From positions 1-20,458 of IMG/VR virus record IMGVR_UViG_3300006638_000029: 20,458 nucleotides of DNA; one strand, written 5' to 3'. Positions 9,134 through 15,220 of the stretch are shown one piece after another. The stretch comes from a virus. The translations under genes and the position numbers were made by a program. Under the pieces are notes generated by a model. It searched no databases. It was not told where the DNA came from and saw nothing but the letters and a program-made list of their open reading frames with translations. Positions within the stretch are counted from its first letter, which is position 1; each line of letters starts with the position of its first letter.

Positions 9134-9784
9134 TCAGTCGTCCCTGAAGTGCTTCAGATAGAGCTCGGGCAGCCTCGCCGCCGCGCGCTCGATGGCGTCG
9201 ATGATGGCAAAACGCTTCGTAATATTGGCTGCGTCGATGCCAACATAGAGCGGCACGAGCTGCACGGTGCCCCTGCCGCCGGGATTGCGGCCACGGCGCA
9301 GCAGGCTCAGTGAAATGCTCTTGCCGGCGCGCGCGTTTGTCATGCGCACAGGGGCGCCGAGCATCAGCGGCTTGCCTGGCCGACGGATGGTATAGAGCGG
9401 CGAGCCAACCAACTCGCGGAACTTCGATGGCGGAATGCGTTTGCCGCCTGATCCGAACGGTGCGTTCGGCAGCGGCAGCCAGAGCAGCGGCTTGCCGTGG
9501 ATGATGGCGCCCTGCTCGAACACCTGCGCATAGGGCACCTTGTGGTAGATCAGCGCCGCCGCGCGCATGCTGTCGCGGCCGCGCGGGTAGACCTTGGCTT
9601 GCAACGCGTTCTGCCATTTGCGGCTGAAGCCAGCGGAGGCGATGCTGGCGCGGCCCCCCGCCTTAGCGAGATCCGCCGCCTCACGCACTGCAGCAGTCGC
9701 TGCCCGCGCCATCGGCTTCTCGCCTTCGGTCAGCGCGCGGAAGAACGCGCCGGCGACCGCCGACAGTGTCAGGCGCACCGACAT
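9134..9784 (-). CDS. DUF6441-like minor tail protein
   Basis: 216 residues from ATG 9784 (MSVRLTLSAVAGAFFRAL), four bases after the stop of the tail-chaperone frame. An upstream in-frame reading from 9856 lies within that other gene and was rejected. Recognisable elements are a helical N-terminus (MARAATAAVREAADLAKAGG), then WQNALQAKVYPRG, then AALIYHKVPYAQVFEQGA followed by IIHGKPLLWLPLP. This order (helix, W-R-YP, A-Y-K-P-FE-GA, K-LWLP-P) is what I remember of DUF6441 phage proteins in Alphaproteobacteria, though no search was possible. Lying between the chaperones and the tape measure, it may act in tail completion or tip assembly. The stop is one base from the tape-measure ATG, indicating coupling. 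Confidence 0.75.
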   Translation of the reverse strand: MSVRLTLSAVAGAFFRALTEGEKPMARAATAAVREAADLAKAGGRASIASAGFSRKWQNALQAKVYPRGRDSMRAAALIYHKVPYAQVFEQGAIIHGKPLLWLPLPNAPFGSGGKRIPPSKFRELVGSPLYTIRRPGKPLMLGAPVRMTNARAGKSISLSLLRRGRNPGGRGTVQLVPLYVGIDAANITKRFAIIDAIERAAARLPELYLKHFRDD

Positions 9785-9788
9785 CGCT

Positions 9789-9938
9789 TTAGTCCCTCTG
9801 CAGGCGCTCGATCTGGCGCTTGAGGACGCGGGGTTCGCCGCGGGCGGCGAGCGCATCGAGCGCCAGCTGCTCAGCCGCCTCGCGTTTCCTTCTCCGTTCC
9901 GCGAAATACAGCGAGCCCGCGATCTCGCGCGGCGTCAT
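9789..9938 (-). CDS. Second tail assembly chaperone frame (T-like), start uncertain, probably expressed by -1 frameshift
   Basis: The coordinates give the minimal reading from ATG 9938 (49 residues, MTPREIAGSLYFAERRR...). The frame stays open far upstream, to a stop at 10131-10133, and reads as credible protein for about 27 residues before this ATG: RFGAGFEIAEAIDALIAANY, then PRAEVWA just before the ATG. The joined VWAMTPREIA segment resembles the FW-MTP-E core of alphaproteobacterial tail assembly chaperones, the group that includes the small chaperone of gene transfer agents, so the true protein begins before 9938. No ATG, GTG or TTG exists in frame there, and the only near-cognate is a CTG overlapping the G stop as CTGA. 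The likely explanation is a -1 frameshift from the upstream gene, as in lambda G/GT. The C-terminus is a charged helix. Confidence 0.6.
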   Translation of the reverse strand: MTPREIAGSLYFAERRRKREAAEQLALDALAARGEPRVLKRQIERLQRD

Positions 9939-9973
9939 CGCCCAGACCTCGGCGCGTGGATAATTGGCGGCGA

Positions 9974-10396
9974 TCAGCGCGTCGATGGCTTCGGCGATTT
10001 CGAAGCCGGCACCGAAACGGATGGAGCGGCGTCGAGCAGATGCCCGACCGCCGTCAGCTTCTCGACGAAAGGGCCGAGGCCCACCGGCAGTGTGAGGCGC
10101 AGGATCGCGGTAAGAAGATCGGCCTGGGCGTCAATCGAAAGCTTGCTTGCCACCGCTTCTGCCTTCTCATCGCCGGGATAGCCGCAGCCGGCCGAAATGA
10201 TGGACGCGACCGCGTCGCCGCCCATCGCCATCAGTTGCGAGGCCTCAACGTCCTGCCCGGTCATCAACATGCGTAACTCGGGAAAGCGGCCGAGCAGGTG
10301 CGCCACACCCTTTGCCGAGATGCCGTGCACGGTTACGGACGCGCCTTGCACATCGACGGTCTCGATCTTGGGCGCGATGTCGATCAGTCCGACCAT
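9974..10396 (-). CDS. Pre-tape-measure tail assembly chaperone (lambda G-like)
   Basis: 140 residues from ATG 10396, with a good ribosome site (AAAAGGA, five bases before the start). A reading ten residues longer starts from a weaker site and was not chosen. The protein begins MVGLIDIAPKIETVDVQG, then has VSAKG-type and RFPELRMLM motifs near residues 25-45, GYPGDEKAEAVASKL near 78 and DAQADLLTAILRLTLP near 95. These are features of alphaproteobacterial pre-tape-measure proteins that coat the tape measure during tail assembly. The tail ends in a flexible Ser/Pro/Lys-rich stretch (SVSVPASKSPKPSTR). A second open frame in the -1 phase overlaps its last part. It lies downstream of the tail tube gene but is separated from it by an inserted plus-strand gene. 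Confidence 0.82.
   Translation of the reverse strand: MVGLIDIAPKIETVDVQGASVTVHGISAKGVAHLLGRFPELRMLMTGQDVEASQLMAMGGDAVASIISAGCGYPGDEKAEAVASKLSIDAQADLLTAILRLTLPVGLGPFVEKLTAVGHLLDAAPSVSVPASKSPKPSTR
10067..10073 (-). promoter_or_regulatory. Candidate -1 ribosomal frameshift heptamer CCCTTTC
   Basis: On the minus strand the heptamer lies in the X XXY YYZ register of the G-like gene (C CCT TTC, Gly-Pro-Phe-Val context), where both tRNAs could re-pair after slipping one base back. It falls inside the window in which the -1 frame is open (from 10130 down to the stop at 9789-9791) and before the zero-frame stop at 9974-9976. It is the only strict XXXYYYZ heptamer I found in that overlap. Slippage here would insert about 16 Arg/Ala-rich residues before the chaperone-like sequence, so a site nearer to 10025 by another mechanism is also possible. 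Confidence 0.4.
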
Positions 10397-10476
10397 AAAG
10401 ATCCTTTTGAGGCTAGAGTGGAACAACGATGGTGAGGGCTACGGTGTTAAATTGAACTAACCAAGTGAGGCTATGT

Positions 10477-11004
10477 ATGTGGGTTTTCGCTTATGGATCA
10501 TTGATGAATGACGGGTGGGAGAAGCCGCACAAATGCGCGCGCCGTGTCCATGCCACTTTATTTGGATTCAGCCGGGCGTTCGACAAGGCATCTATTGAAA
10601 GCCGCGGGACTAAGAACAATCCAGCTCCGACACTCCGGATCGTATCTTCGAATGGATCCTGTCGAGGCATTGCATTTGAATTTTCGGAAAATAGGCGGCC
10701 AGAGGTCCTCAAGGAGCTGCGTGAACGCGAGGGTCAAACGTTTCCCTTGAGGGACCAATTGGTGACCCTAGAGGACGAACAGAAAGTGATTGCTCTTGTT
10801 CCCATGTATGAAGGGCGGAATCTTATACGAGAGAACACCCTCTCCAAGATTGCCGCGATGGCGATCAAGGCGCGTGGCACTAGAGGTTCCGGCGTAGAGT
10901 ATGTACGAGATATAGCTCACCACCTGCGCGCTTCAGGAATTGACGATCCTGTAGTTCAGGATCTCTGGGAAGAACTCCAGAGACAGTTGCTAATCGAGCA
11001 ATAG
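10477..11004 (+). CDS. ChaC-like gamma-glutamylcyclotransferase, inserted moron gene
   Basis: 175 residues on the opposite strand to all surrounding phage genes. ATG 10477 is favoured because GTGAGG (10465-10470) lies six bases before it and the protein then begins MWVFAYGSLM, the family's N-terminal YGSL substrate-binding loop (residues 6-9). Other family marks are GSCRGIAFEF (from residue 60), matching the GSC-G-AF strand of ChaC proteins, and LREREG, whose first Glu (E83) aligns with the catalytic Glu of the REKGGY motif in ChaC. ChaC enzymes cleave gamma-glutamyl peptides, classically glutathione, to 5-oxoproline and the remaining dipeptide, in the cytoplasm. GC is about 52 percent by hand count against low 60s in flanking genes, which indicates separate acquisition. 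A weak extended -10-like TGTTAAATT at 10446-10454 might serve as its promoter, but no -35 box is clear. Probably expressed independently of the late operon, perhaps in the lysogen. Confidence 0.82.
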   Translation: MWVFAYGSLMNDGWEKPHKCARRVHATLFGFSRAFDKASIESRGTKNNPAPTLRIVSSNGSCRGIAFEFSENRRPEVLKELREREGQTFPLRDQLVTLEDEQKVIALVPMYEGRNLIRENTLSKIAAMAIKARGTRGSGVEYVRDIAHHLRASGIDDPVVQDLWEELQRQLLIEQ

Positions 11005-11032
11005 CTGCACGGATTAGGCGCAAAAGTCTCGT

Positions 11033-11557
11033 TCAGGGGCCCACTGCCTGCTCACGCACCGTCCAGTTGCCGAACTTCCCCAGATCATTGGCAAGCGCCT
11101 CGCCCTCGACTTCGATGTTGCCCCACTCGTCCGAGATCGGATTGAGTGACTTGCCGGGCTTGAACACGACCCGGAACAGATCGATGTCCATCTGCGAGCC
11201 GATCTCGTTGGTGCCCTCGTACTTGAGCTCGCCCTCGAAGATGTTGCGCGAGAAGATATCGATCACCTTGTTGCCATCGGTGTCGGTGCTGATGTCGCCA
11301 AGCAGCATCATGGCGAGGTTGTCGGCGGTCCACTCGTCCATAACCATGGTCACAGTCATCTTCTTCTCAGTGACCACTTCCATGTCCTTCTTCTTGACGC
11401 CCTCCCGGGAGGAGAAGTGCTCGAGCGTCGTGATGTTCGGCGCGGTTTCGAGCGAGCTGACGTTGCCGACGTCGCGGAACGTCGTTTCGCCGACGGCCTT
11501 GAAGCTGATCTTGCCTTTGCCGACGTAGTAGTTATCGGTCGAGGGGGAAACGGGCAT
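11033..11557 (-). CDS. Major tail tube protein
   Basis: 174 residues from ATG 11557, preceded by GGAGG six bases upstream, the strongest ribosome site in the tail region, as expected for an abundant subunit. The sequence begins MPVSPSTDNYYVGKGKISF and continues FRDVGNVSSLETAPNITTLEHF, a pattern typical of siphovirus tail tube proteins: an N-terminal strand, then a D-GN--S-E segment, then a long charged beta hairpin (SSREGVKKKDMEVVTEKK near residue 50). A polar central loop (GDISTDTDGNKVID) and a FRVVFKPGKSLNPIS strand follow. It corresponds in order to lambda V. Subunits stack as hexameric rings around the tape measure. The stop lies 28 bases from the end of the convergent ChaC-like gene. Confidence 0.88.
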   Translation of the reverse strand: MPVSPSTDNYYVGKGKISFKAVGETTFRDVGNVSSLETAPNITTLEHFSSREGVKKKDMEVVTEKKMTVTMVMDEWTADNLAMMLLGDISTDTDGNKVIDIFSRNIFEGELKYEGTNEIGSQMDIDLFRVVFKPGKSLNPISDEWGNIEVEGEALANDLGKFGNWTVREQAVGP

Positions 11558-11580
11558 TGCGTGCCTCCATCAGGATGGGA

Positions 11581-12024
11581 TTAGAGCTGCTCGGGGCGCA
11601 GCACGTAGGCGAAGGTGAACTGAACGCCCATGGAGCCTTCCATGGAGCGACCATGGCCGAGATGGGTCGAGCAGCCGGCATAGCGAACACGGCCGTTGGC
11701 ACCGGTGAGCGCAATTAATTGCGAGTCCGTGAGCACGGCCTTGACCAGCTTGGCACGCAGCGCATTGAGCGCGGAACCGATGCTCTCGGGCGAGGCGCTC
11801 AGCAGGACCAGCACCTCGGGCGTCATCGCCACGAGGTTGGGCGCACGCCCTGGATGGTCCTGGCGTTCGGCGGCTTCATCGGCCGACTCGTCGGCGTCGA
11901 ACACTACGATGGCAGGCCGCGACCGCTCGCTGATCTCGTCCTGGTTGCGCACAGCCATGGCAACGCCCGGGACGCTGGCCGCCACCTGGAGAAGCCGCGC
12001 CAGGATATCCTCGCGCTTGTCCAT
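11581..12024 (-). CDS. Tail terminator / tail completion protein (lambda U/Z-like position)
   Basis: 147 residues from ATG 12024, which overlaps the previous stop as TGATG; a TTG three bases upstream is possible but less likely. The N-terminal helix (MDKREDILARLLQVAASVPG) followed by a strand with RPAIVVFDADE, then MTPEVLVLLSASPESIGSALNALRAKLVKAVL, is the alpha-beta layout of siphovirus tail terminator proteins, which cap the tube and join it to the head. The C-terminus (GVQFTFAYVLRPEQL) ends in an edge strand, also typical. It sits between the head-joining gene and the tail tube gene, the usual place. Whether it is closer to lambda gpU or gpZ cannot be told by eye. Confidence 0.8.
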   Translation of the reverse strand: MDKREDILARLLQVAASVPGVAMAVRNQDEISERSRPAIVVFDADESADEAAERQDHPGRAPNLVAMTPEVLVLLSASPESIGSALNALRAKLVKAVLTDSQLIALTGANGRVRYAGCSTHLGHGRSMEGSMGVQFTFAYVLRPEQL

Positions 12025-12344
12025 CAAGATCCCTGCATCAGGATAAGGCGGAGCTCATCGCCGTTGTCGAGGAAGCTCTTGATGCGCCAGGTCGCGCCGT
12101 TGAATGCGACCTCGGCATCGACGAGATCGCCAAAGGCAATGCCGAGGCCGACGAGCGCGCTGCGGCGCACGTCAACCGCCGGGCGAATGGTCTGCACACC
12201 GATCACGCCGGCTTCGTCGACGGTGACGCCCTTGGTGTTGTCGATCACGACAACGTCGTAGCTCGACGAACCGATCGTGAGCACGGACGACTGCCCGAAC
12301 GTGCTGTAGACCGGCCCGAACACCAGCGCATCGAAGTCGATCAT
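12024..12344 (-). CDS. Head-tail joining protein (FII-like)
   Basis: 106 residues from ATG 12344, eight bases after the major capsid stop. It begins MIDFDALVFGPVYSTFGQSS and contains a beta-rich core with TKGVTVDEAGVIGVQTIRPA and a C-terminal ATWRIKSFLDNGDELRLILMQ. This pattern of an acidic N-terminus, strands, then W-I-----D-G---L-L is what is seen in gpFII-type joining proteins, which bind the portal-gpW complex and form the surface for tail attachment. The position directly downstream of the major capsid gene and upstream of the terminator gene agrees with the lambda E-FII-Z-U-V order. Identification rests on size, order and this loose pattern. Confidence 0.78.
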   Translation of the reverse strand: MIDFDALVFGPVYSTFGQSSVLTIGSSSYDVVVIDNTKGVTVDEAGVIGVQTIRPAVDVRRSALVGLGIAFGDLVDAEVAFNGATWRIKSFLDNGDELRLILMQGS

Positions 12345-12352
12345 TGCGCCGC

Positions 12353-13375
12353 TTAGTTGCTGGTCAGAATTTTGACCGCGAGGCGCGGCCGCTTGTTGAC
12401 GGGCAGCGGAGATGCCTCGGTCTTCACATCGATGGCGCTGCCGTCCGGCCGCGCAATCTGCCGGGCGTAGATCGGCAACCCCATGGTGTTGACGGTCTCG
12501 ATCAGGTTCGCCGGCGCGCCGTAAGTGACGAATGTATCCATGGTGCCGAGCGGGAAAGCGATGCCCTCGTTCGCCGGGATCAGCGTCTCGGTCGCTCCGG
12601 TCGAAAGCGTCACCGTCGCATAGTATTCCTCGAACACGATGCCGGAGAACGGGAACCGACGGCGGGTGTCTTCGCGCAGCGGCTGGGCGCCGGTCGAGGA
12701 GAAATATTTGTAGGCATCTTCCACCTTGGAATGGCCGATCAACTTGTCGAAGAAACCGGGGCTCACCAGCGCGAGCACGCCGTTCATAGTCTCGCCCTTA
12801 AGCTCGGTCTCGAGGTCGCGCAGCACCTCCCGACACTTGGCCTGGATATTGGTGCCGGCGGTCCCGAGCACGAAGTCGACCGACTGCTGGGCGAGGCCAA
12901 ACTCGTCGAAATAGTCGTAGAGCTCGACGCCGGCGCCATCCTTGACGACGCCGCGCAGCGCATTGATTTCCATGTATTCCCGGGTCTGCGCGTGCTTGGC
13001 CCGCATGCGCGTGATCTTACGCTCCATGACCGTGGCGAGTGGGTCGGCCGCGTCGGCAACGCCGAAGCCTCGGACACCCTGAATATCCTGTGGCGTGATG
13101 ACGTCGTCGTGCGGAATCCAGGGCACGGTGAAGGAGCGGGTCGAGCGCGTGTCTCGGTTGGCGACCGTTGCCGGCCCGCCGAGCGGCACAGTCGGCAAGA
13201 GGTTCAGCACGCCTTCGGCCTGCTCGATAATGACGCTTCGCTGGGTGATGCCCTCGAAGCGAAACAGGCCCATCTCGCCCAGCCGCGTGTAGACGTTGGG
13301 CAGGATGTTGATGGCCGAGGTCATCTCGGCGAGCGAGTAGCCGCCCGCGTCGAAGGGATTGATCATGGATGCCAT
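12353..13375 (-). CDS. Major capsid protein, lambda gpE family
   Basis: 340 residues from ATG 13375, with AAGGA seven bases upstream. A second ATG nine bases in (13366) is also possible. Features of the gpE (HK97-fold) family are visible: an N-terminal arm with AEMTSAINILPNVYTRLGEMGLF, the segment RSVIIEQAEGVLNLLPTVP, a basic-acidic spine-helix region near residues 115-150 (MERKITRMRAKHAQTREYME), DYFDEFG near 175, and a C-terminal region with LPIYARQIARPDGSAID and a final strand ending KRPRLAVKIL. It forms the icosahedral shell. The preceding decoration gene and the upstream scaffold-protease gene are the expected partners. A stable stem-loop lies in the 80-base gap just upstream. Confidence 0.93.
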   Translation of the reverse strand: MASMINPFDAGGYSLAEMTSAINILPNVYTRLGEMGLFRFEGITQRSVIIEQAEGVLNLLPTVPLGGPATVANRDTRSTRSFTVPWIPHDDVITPQDIQGVRGFGVADAADPLATVMERKITRMRAKHAQTREYMEINALRGVVKDGAGVELYDYFDEFGLAQQSVDFVLGTAGTNIQAKCREVLRDLETELKGETMNGVLALVSPGFFDKLIGHSKVEDAYKYFSSTGAQPLREDTRRRFPFSGIVFEEYYATVTLSTGATETLIPANEGIAFPLGTMDTFVTYGAPANLIETVNTMGLPIYARQIARPDGSAIDVKTEASPLPVNKRPRLAVKILTSN

Positions 13376-13394
13376 GGGAGTTCCTTAAATGGTT

Positions 13395-13424
13395 CGGGCC
13401 CCGACGGTGATTCGTCGAAGCCCG
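13395..13424 (-). other. mRNA stem-loop between decoration and capsid genes
   Basis: In the 80-base gap between the decoration-gene stop and the capsid start, CGGGC (13395-13399) pairs with GCCCG (13420-13424), and inside it CGACG (13402-13406) pairs with CGTCG (13413-13417) around a six-base loop, with a two-base internal bulge on each side. There is no T-run after it in the direction of transcription (the next bases are AACCATTTAAGGAA), so it is unlikely to be a strong terminator. A role in mRNA processing or stability, or in setting the D to E ratio, is possible. Base pairing is seen directly; function is inferred. Confidence 0.4.
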
Positions 13425-13455
13425 GTGTGGCGTATGGGGTTGATGGACGGCCGGA

Positions 13456-13845
13456 TCAGGCGGTGACGCGCGGAACGATCCCGGCACTGGCAAGCTGAAC
13501 GTTTTTTGCCGCCGCTTTGTCTCCGTCGTCGATCGAATCATCAAAGACGAGGGCCGCCTTGGACACGATCGCGGGGCCGCGCGCGACCACAAGGCCGGTC
13601 TTGTCGGCGTTGGTTGCGTCCACCGCCTCGATCAGCACTGCGACGGCGACCTCCGCGCCTTCATCGCCGGTGACTTCGGCGGCCGGCGAAAGCCGGTATT
13701 TGCCGGAGGCGGTGATTTGGCCCAGCACCGAACCAAGCGCGTAGTTCGCGCCTGATTTGAGCGTCACGGTCTCGCGGCAATAGTTTGCGTTGAGTTCAAA
13801 CTTAAGCAGGTCGCCGAGCGTCGGCGACATCGTCAGCGTAGTCAT
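13456..13845 (-). CDS. Head decoration protein, lambda gpD-like
   Basis: 129 residues from ATG 13845, with AAGGAG about eight bases upstream. Matches to the decoration-protein family are the early MSPTLGDLLKFE segment, VTLKSGANYALGSVLGQITASGKY (the L--G--YA-G-VLG---ASGKY pattern) and the C-terminal helix-strand with D-G-DKAAAKNVQLASAGIVPR. Proteins of this family bind as trimers at the three-fold axes of the expanded capsid and stabilise it. The gene lies between the protease/scaffold gene and the major capsid gene, matching lambda C-Nu3-D-E order. Confidence 0.9.
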   Translation of the reverse strand: MTTLTMSPTLGDLLKFELNANYCRETVTLKSGANYALGSVLGQITASGKYRLSPAAEVTGDEGAEVAVAVLIEAVDATNADKTGLVVARGPAIVSKAALVFDDSIDDGDKAAAKNVQLASAGIVPRVTA

Positions 13846-13866
13846 ATCTTGTGCTCCTTCGAGTGA

Positions 13867-14307
13867 TCAGGCGCGCGCCGCCGCGGCGCGTTCCTTGGCA
13901 CGCCGCACGATCGGGCTGTCGCCCGCGACAGGTGTGGATGGGGCCGCTGCGATGACGCTTGTTGCCTCGGCGCGCGCGGCAAGCGCATCGAGTACGGAAC
14001 GGCGGAGCTCATTAGCCGAGATGCCCTTAGCCATGGCATCCGCAGCATCGACCGTGACGCCGAGCCGGGCGGCCTGAGCAGCAAGCGCAGCGATGTCGGC
14101 ATATTCCGCCCGCAGCTTGTCCGCCGTGCCGGGGTCGTTCACGGGTTCGGCCGCGGGCTCCGATTCCGGCGCCTGGATCGGCGCAGGCGCCTGAATGGGT
14201 GGACGGGCCGGTTCGCAAGGTGGCGCCAGCGGCGCTACCTCCAACGCGAGCGACCGTTGCGGCTCGCTTGCGTCGTGCTCAATCCGTTCGGTCTTGTTCG
14301 TCGCCAT
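13867..14307 (-). CDS. Nested in-frame capsid scaffold (lambda Nu3-like)
   Basis: An internal ATG at 14307, codon 297 of the protease gene and in the same frame, is preceded by GAAGAGGAG ending seven bases before the start, a better ribosome site than that of the protease itself. The product would be the 146-residue C-terminal part: a polar start (MATNKTERIEHDASEPQ), a Pro/Ala-rich linker and a helical end (ADKLRAEYADIAALAAQAAR and following). Hydrophilic, helical composition fits a scaffold protein. Lambda makes its scaffold Nu3 in this way from within gene C, so the arrangement is known in the family. The internal start here is read from sequence only. Confidence 0.65.
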   Translation of the reverse strand: MATNKTERIEHDASEPQRSLALEVAPLAPPCEPARPPIQAPAPIQAPESEPAAEPVNDPGTADKLRAEYADIAALAAQAARLGVTVDAADAMAKGISANELRRSVLDALAARAEATSVIAAAPSTPVAGDSPIVRRAKERAAAARA

Positions 14308-15195
14308 GGACGTGCTCCTCTTCGGTGTCGGGTTGATGATAATGCGCGCAGGCGATGCTTCCCGGTCAAACTCGGTTGCCATCTCGGCAATCGCCTGATC
14401 CAGCGTTCCCACGCGGTCGGCGAGGCCAACGCGGATCGCAAGCTCGCCGCGATAGACGGCAGCGTTCGTTCCACGCACGGCCTCGTTGGTCAGGCGGCGG
14501 TTGCTGGCCACGAGCCCGCACAGTTGCGCGTAGAGATGATCGACGTCGGCTTGGATCGTGGCGCGGGCACGCGCGGAGAGCGGCTCGTGGGCATTGCCAT
14601 CGATCTTGCTTTCGCCCGCGAACACGAATGTCCAAGCCAGGCCTGCTTTTGCATCGGCCCCGCTTTCGTCGACATGAACTGCGACCACGCCGACCGATCC
14701 GACCTCGCCAGTCCGCGTCACGTAGAGACGATCGGCGATGCTCGCGATGGCATAGGCCGCCGACAGCGCGCTTTCGTTTGCAGCCGCCCAGAGCGGCTTG
14801 CCGCTCGCAGATTTGATCGCGCCGATGCGCTCCACCAGATCAAACAGGCCGCCGACCTCGCCGCCTGGCGAGTCAACATCGAGAATGACGCCGCGCACCG
14901 AAGAGTCGTCCATGGCCGAGGCAATGGCATCACCGATCTCGCCGTAAGACAGCAGGCCACTCGCGGCATCGAGATAGCTCGAGCGGCTGACCAGCGTGCC
15001 GGTCACCGACACCACCGCAATTCTCTCTCCGGTGATCGAGGTCAGCAGCGCTGGATCCGTTGCCGTATTGACCGGTTCCAATGCGATCCCGGCGAGCCGC
15101 GGCGCCAGCACGCCAAGGATCACTTCAAGCTTCCCGCGCGCGATCATCAGCGGCGTCCCGAACACGCGGGATGCGACATGGGGCAGGTCAATCAT
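13867..15195 (-). CDS. S49-family head maturation protease with C-terminal scaffold domain (lambda gpC-like)
   Basis: 442 residues from ATG 15195 (MIDLPHVASRVFGTPL, the usual N-terminus of phage S49 proteases). A longer in-frame reading to 15297 runs into the portal gene and is basic and unconvincing. Catalytic features: DSPGG at residues 108-112 (oxyanion region), SALSAAYAIAS with the probable nucleophile Ser145, and GESKIDG with the probable general base Lys197. Together they form the Ser-Lys dyad of the SppA/S49 family. After about residue 290 comes a Pro/Ala/Glu-rich linker with a short repeat (APIQAPAPIQAPE), then a helical C-terminus, as in lambda gpC, whose C-terminal part is the scaffold. 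It processes portal and scaffold inside the procapsid. It lies 25 bases downstream of the portal gene. Confidence 0.9.
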   Translation of the reverse strand: MIDLPHVASRVFGTPLMIARGKLEVILGVLAPRLAGIALEPVNTATDPALLTSITGERIAVVSVTGTLVSRSSYLDAASGLLSYGEIGDAIASAMDDSSVRGVILDVDSPGGEVGGLFDLVERIGAIKSASGKPLWAAANESALSAAYAIASIADRLYVTRTGEVGSVGVVAVHVDESGADAKAGLAWTFVFAGESKIDGNAHEPLSARARATIQADVDHLYAQLCGLVASNRRLTNEAVRGTNAAVYRGELAIRVGLADRVGTLDQAIAEMATEFDREASPARIIINPTPKRSTSMATNKTERIEHDASEPQRSLALEVAPLAPPCEPARPPIQAPAPIQAPESEPAAEPVNDPGTADKLRAEYADIAALAAQAARLGVTVDAADAMAKGISANELRRSVLDALAARAEATSVIAAAPSTPVAGDSPIVRRAKERAAAARA

Positions 15196-15220
15196 TTGGG
15201 GATACCGTTGTCGTTTAAAT

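Noticed and set aside
7165-9147. 660-codon plus-strand open frame opposite the tape measure
   Set aside because: Antisense shadow of a GC-rich gene: it is low in hydrophobic order and rich in Arg, Asp, Gly and Gln, while the minus strand encodes a clear tape measure with the family motif.
10446-10454. TGTTAAATT as promoter of the ChaC-like gene
   Set aside because: Matches an extended -10 only weakly and no -35 box is visible at the right spacing, so it is mentioned in the gene entry but not listed as a feature.
12344-13498. 384-codon plus-strand open frame opposite the major capsid gene
   Set aside because: The minus strand encodes a clear gpE-type capsid protein with a good ribosome site. 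The plus-strand product has shadow composition and extends past the gene into the gap.
14170-14199. Short direct repeat (GGCGCCTG-AT-GG) in the protease/scaffold gene
   Set aside because: It encodes the Pro-rich APIQAP linker repeat and is explained as low-complexity coding sequence.
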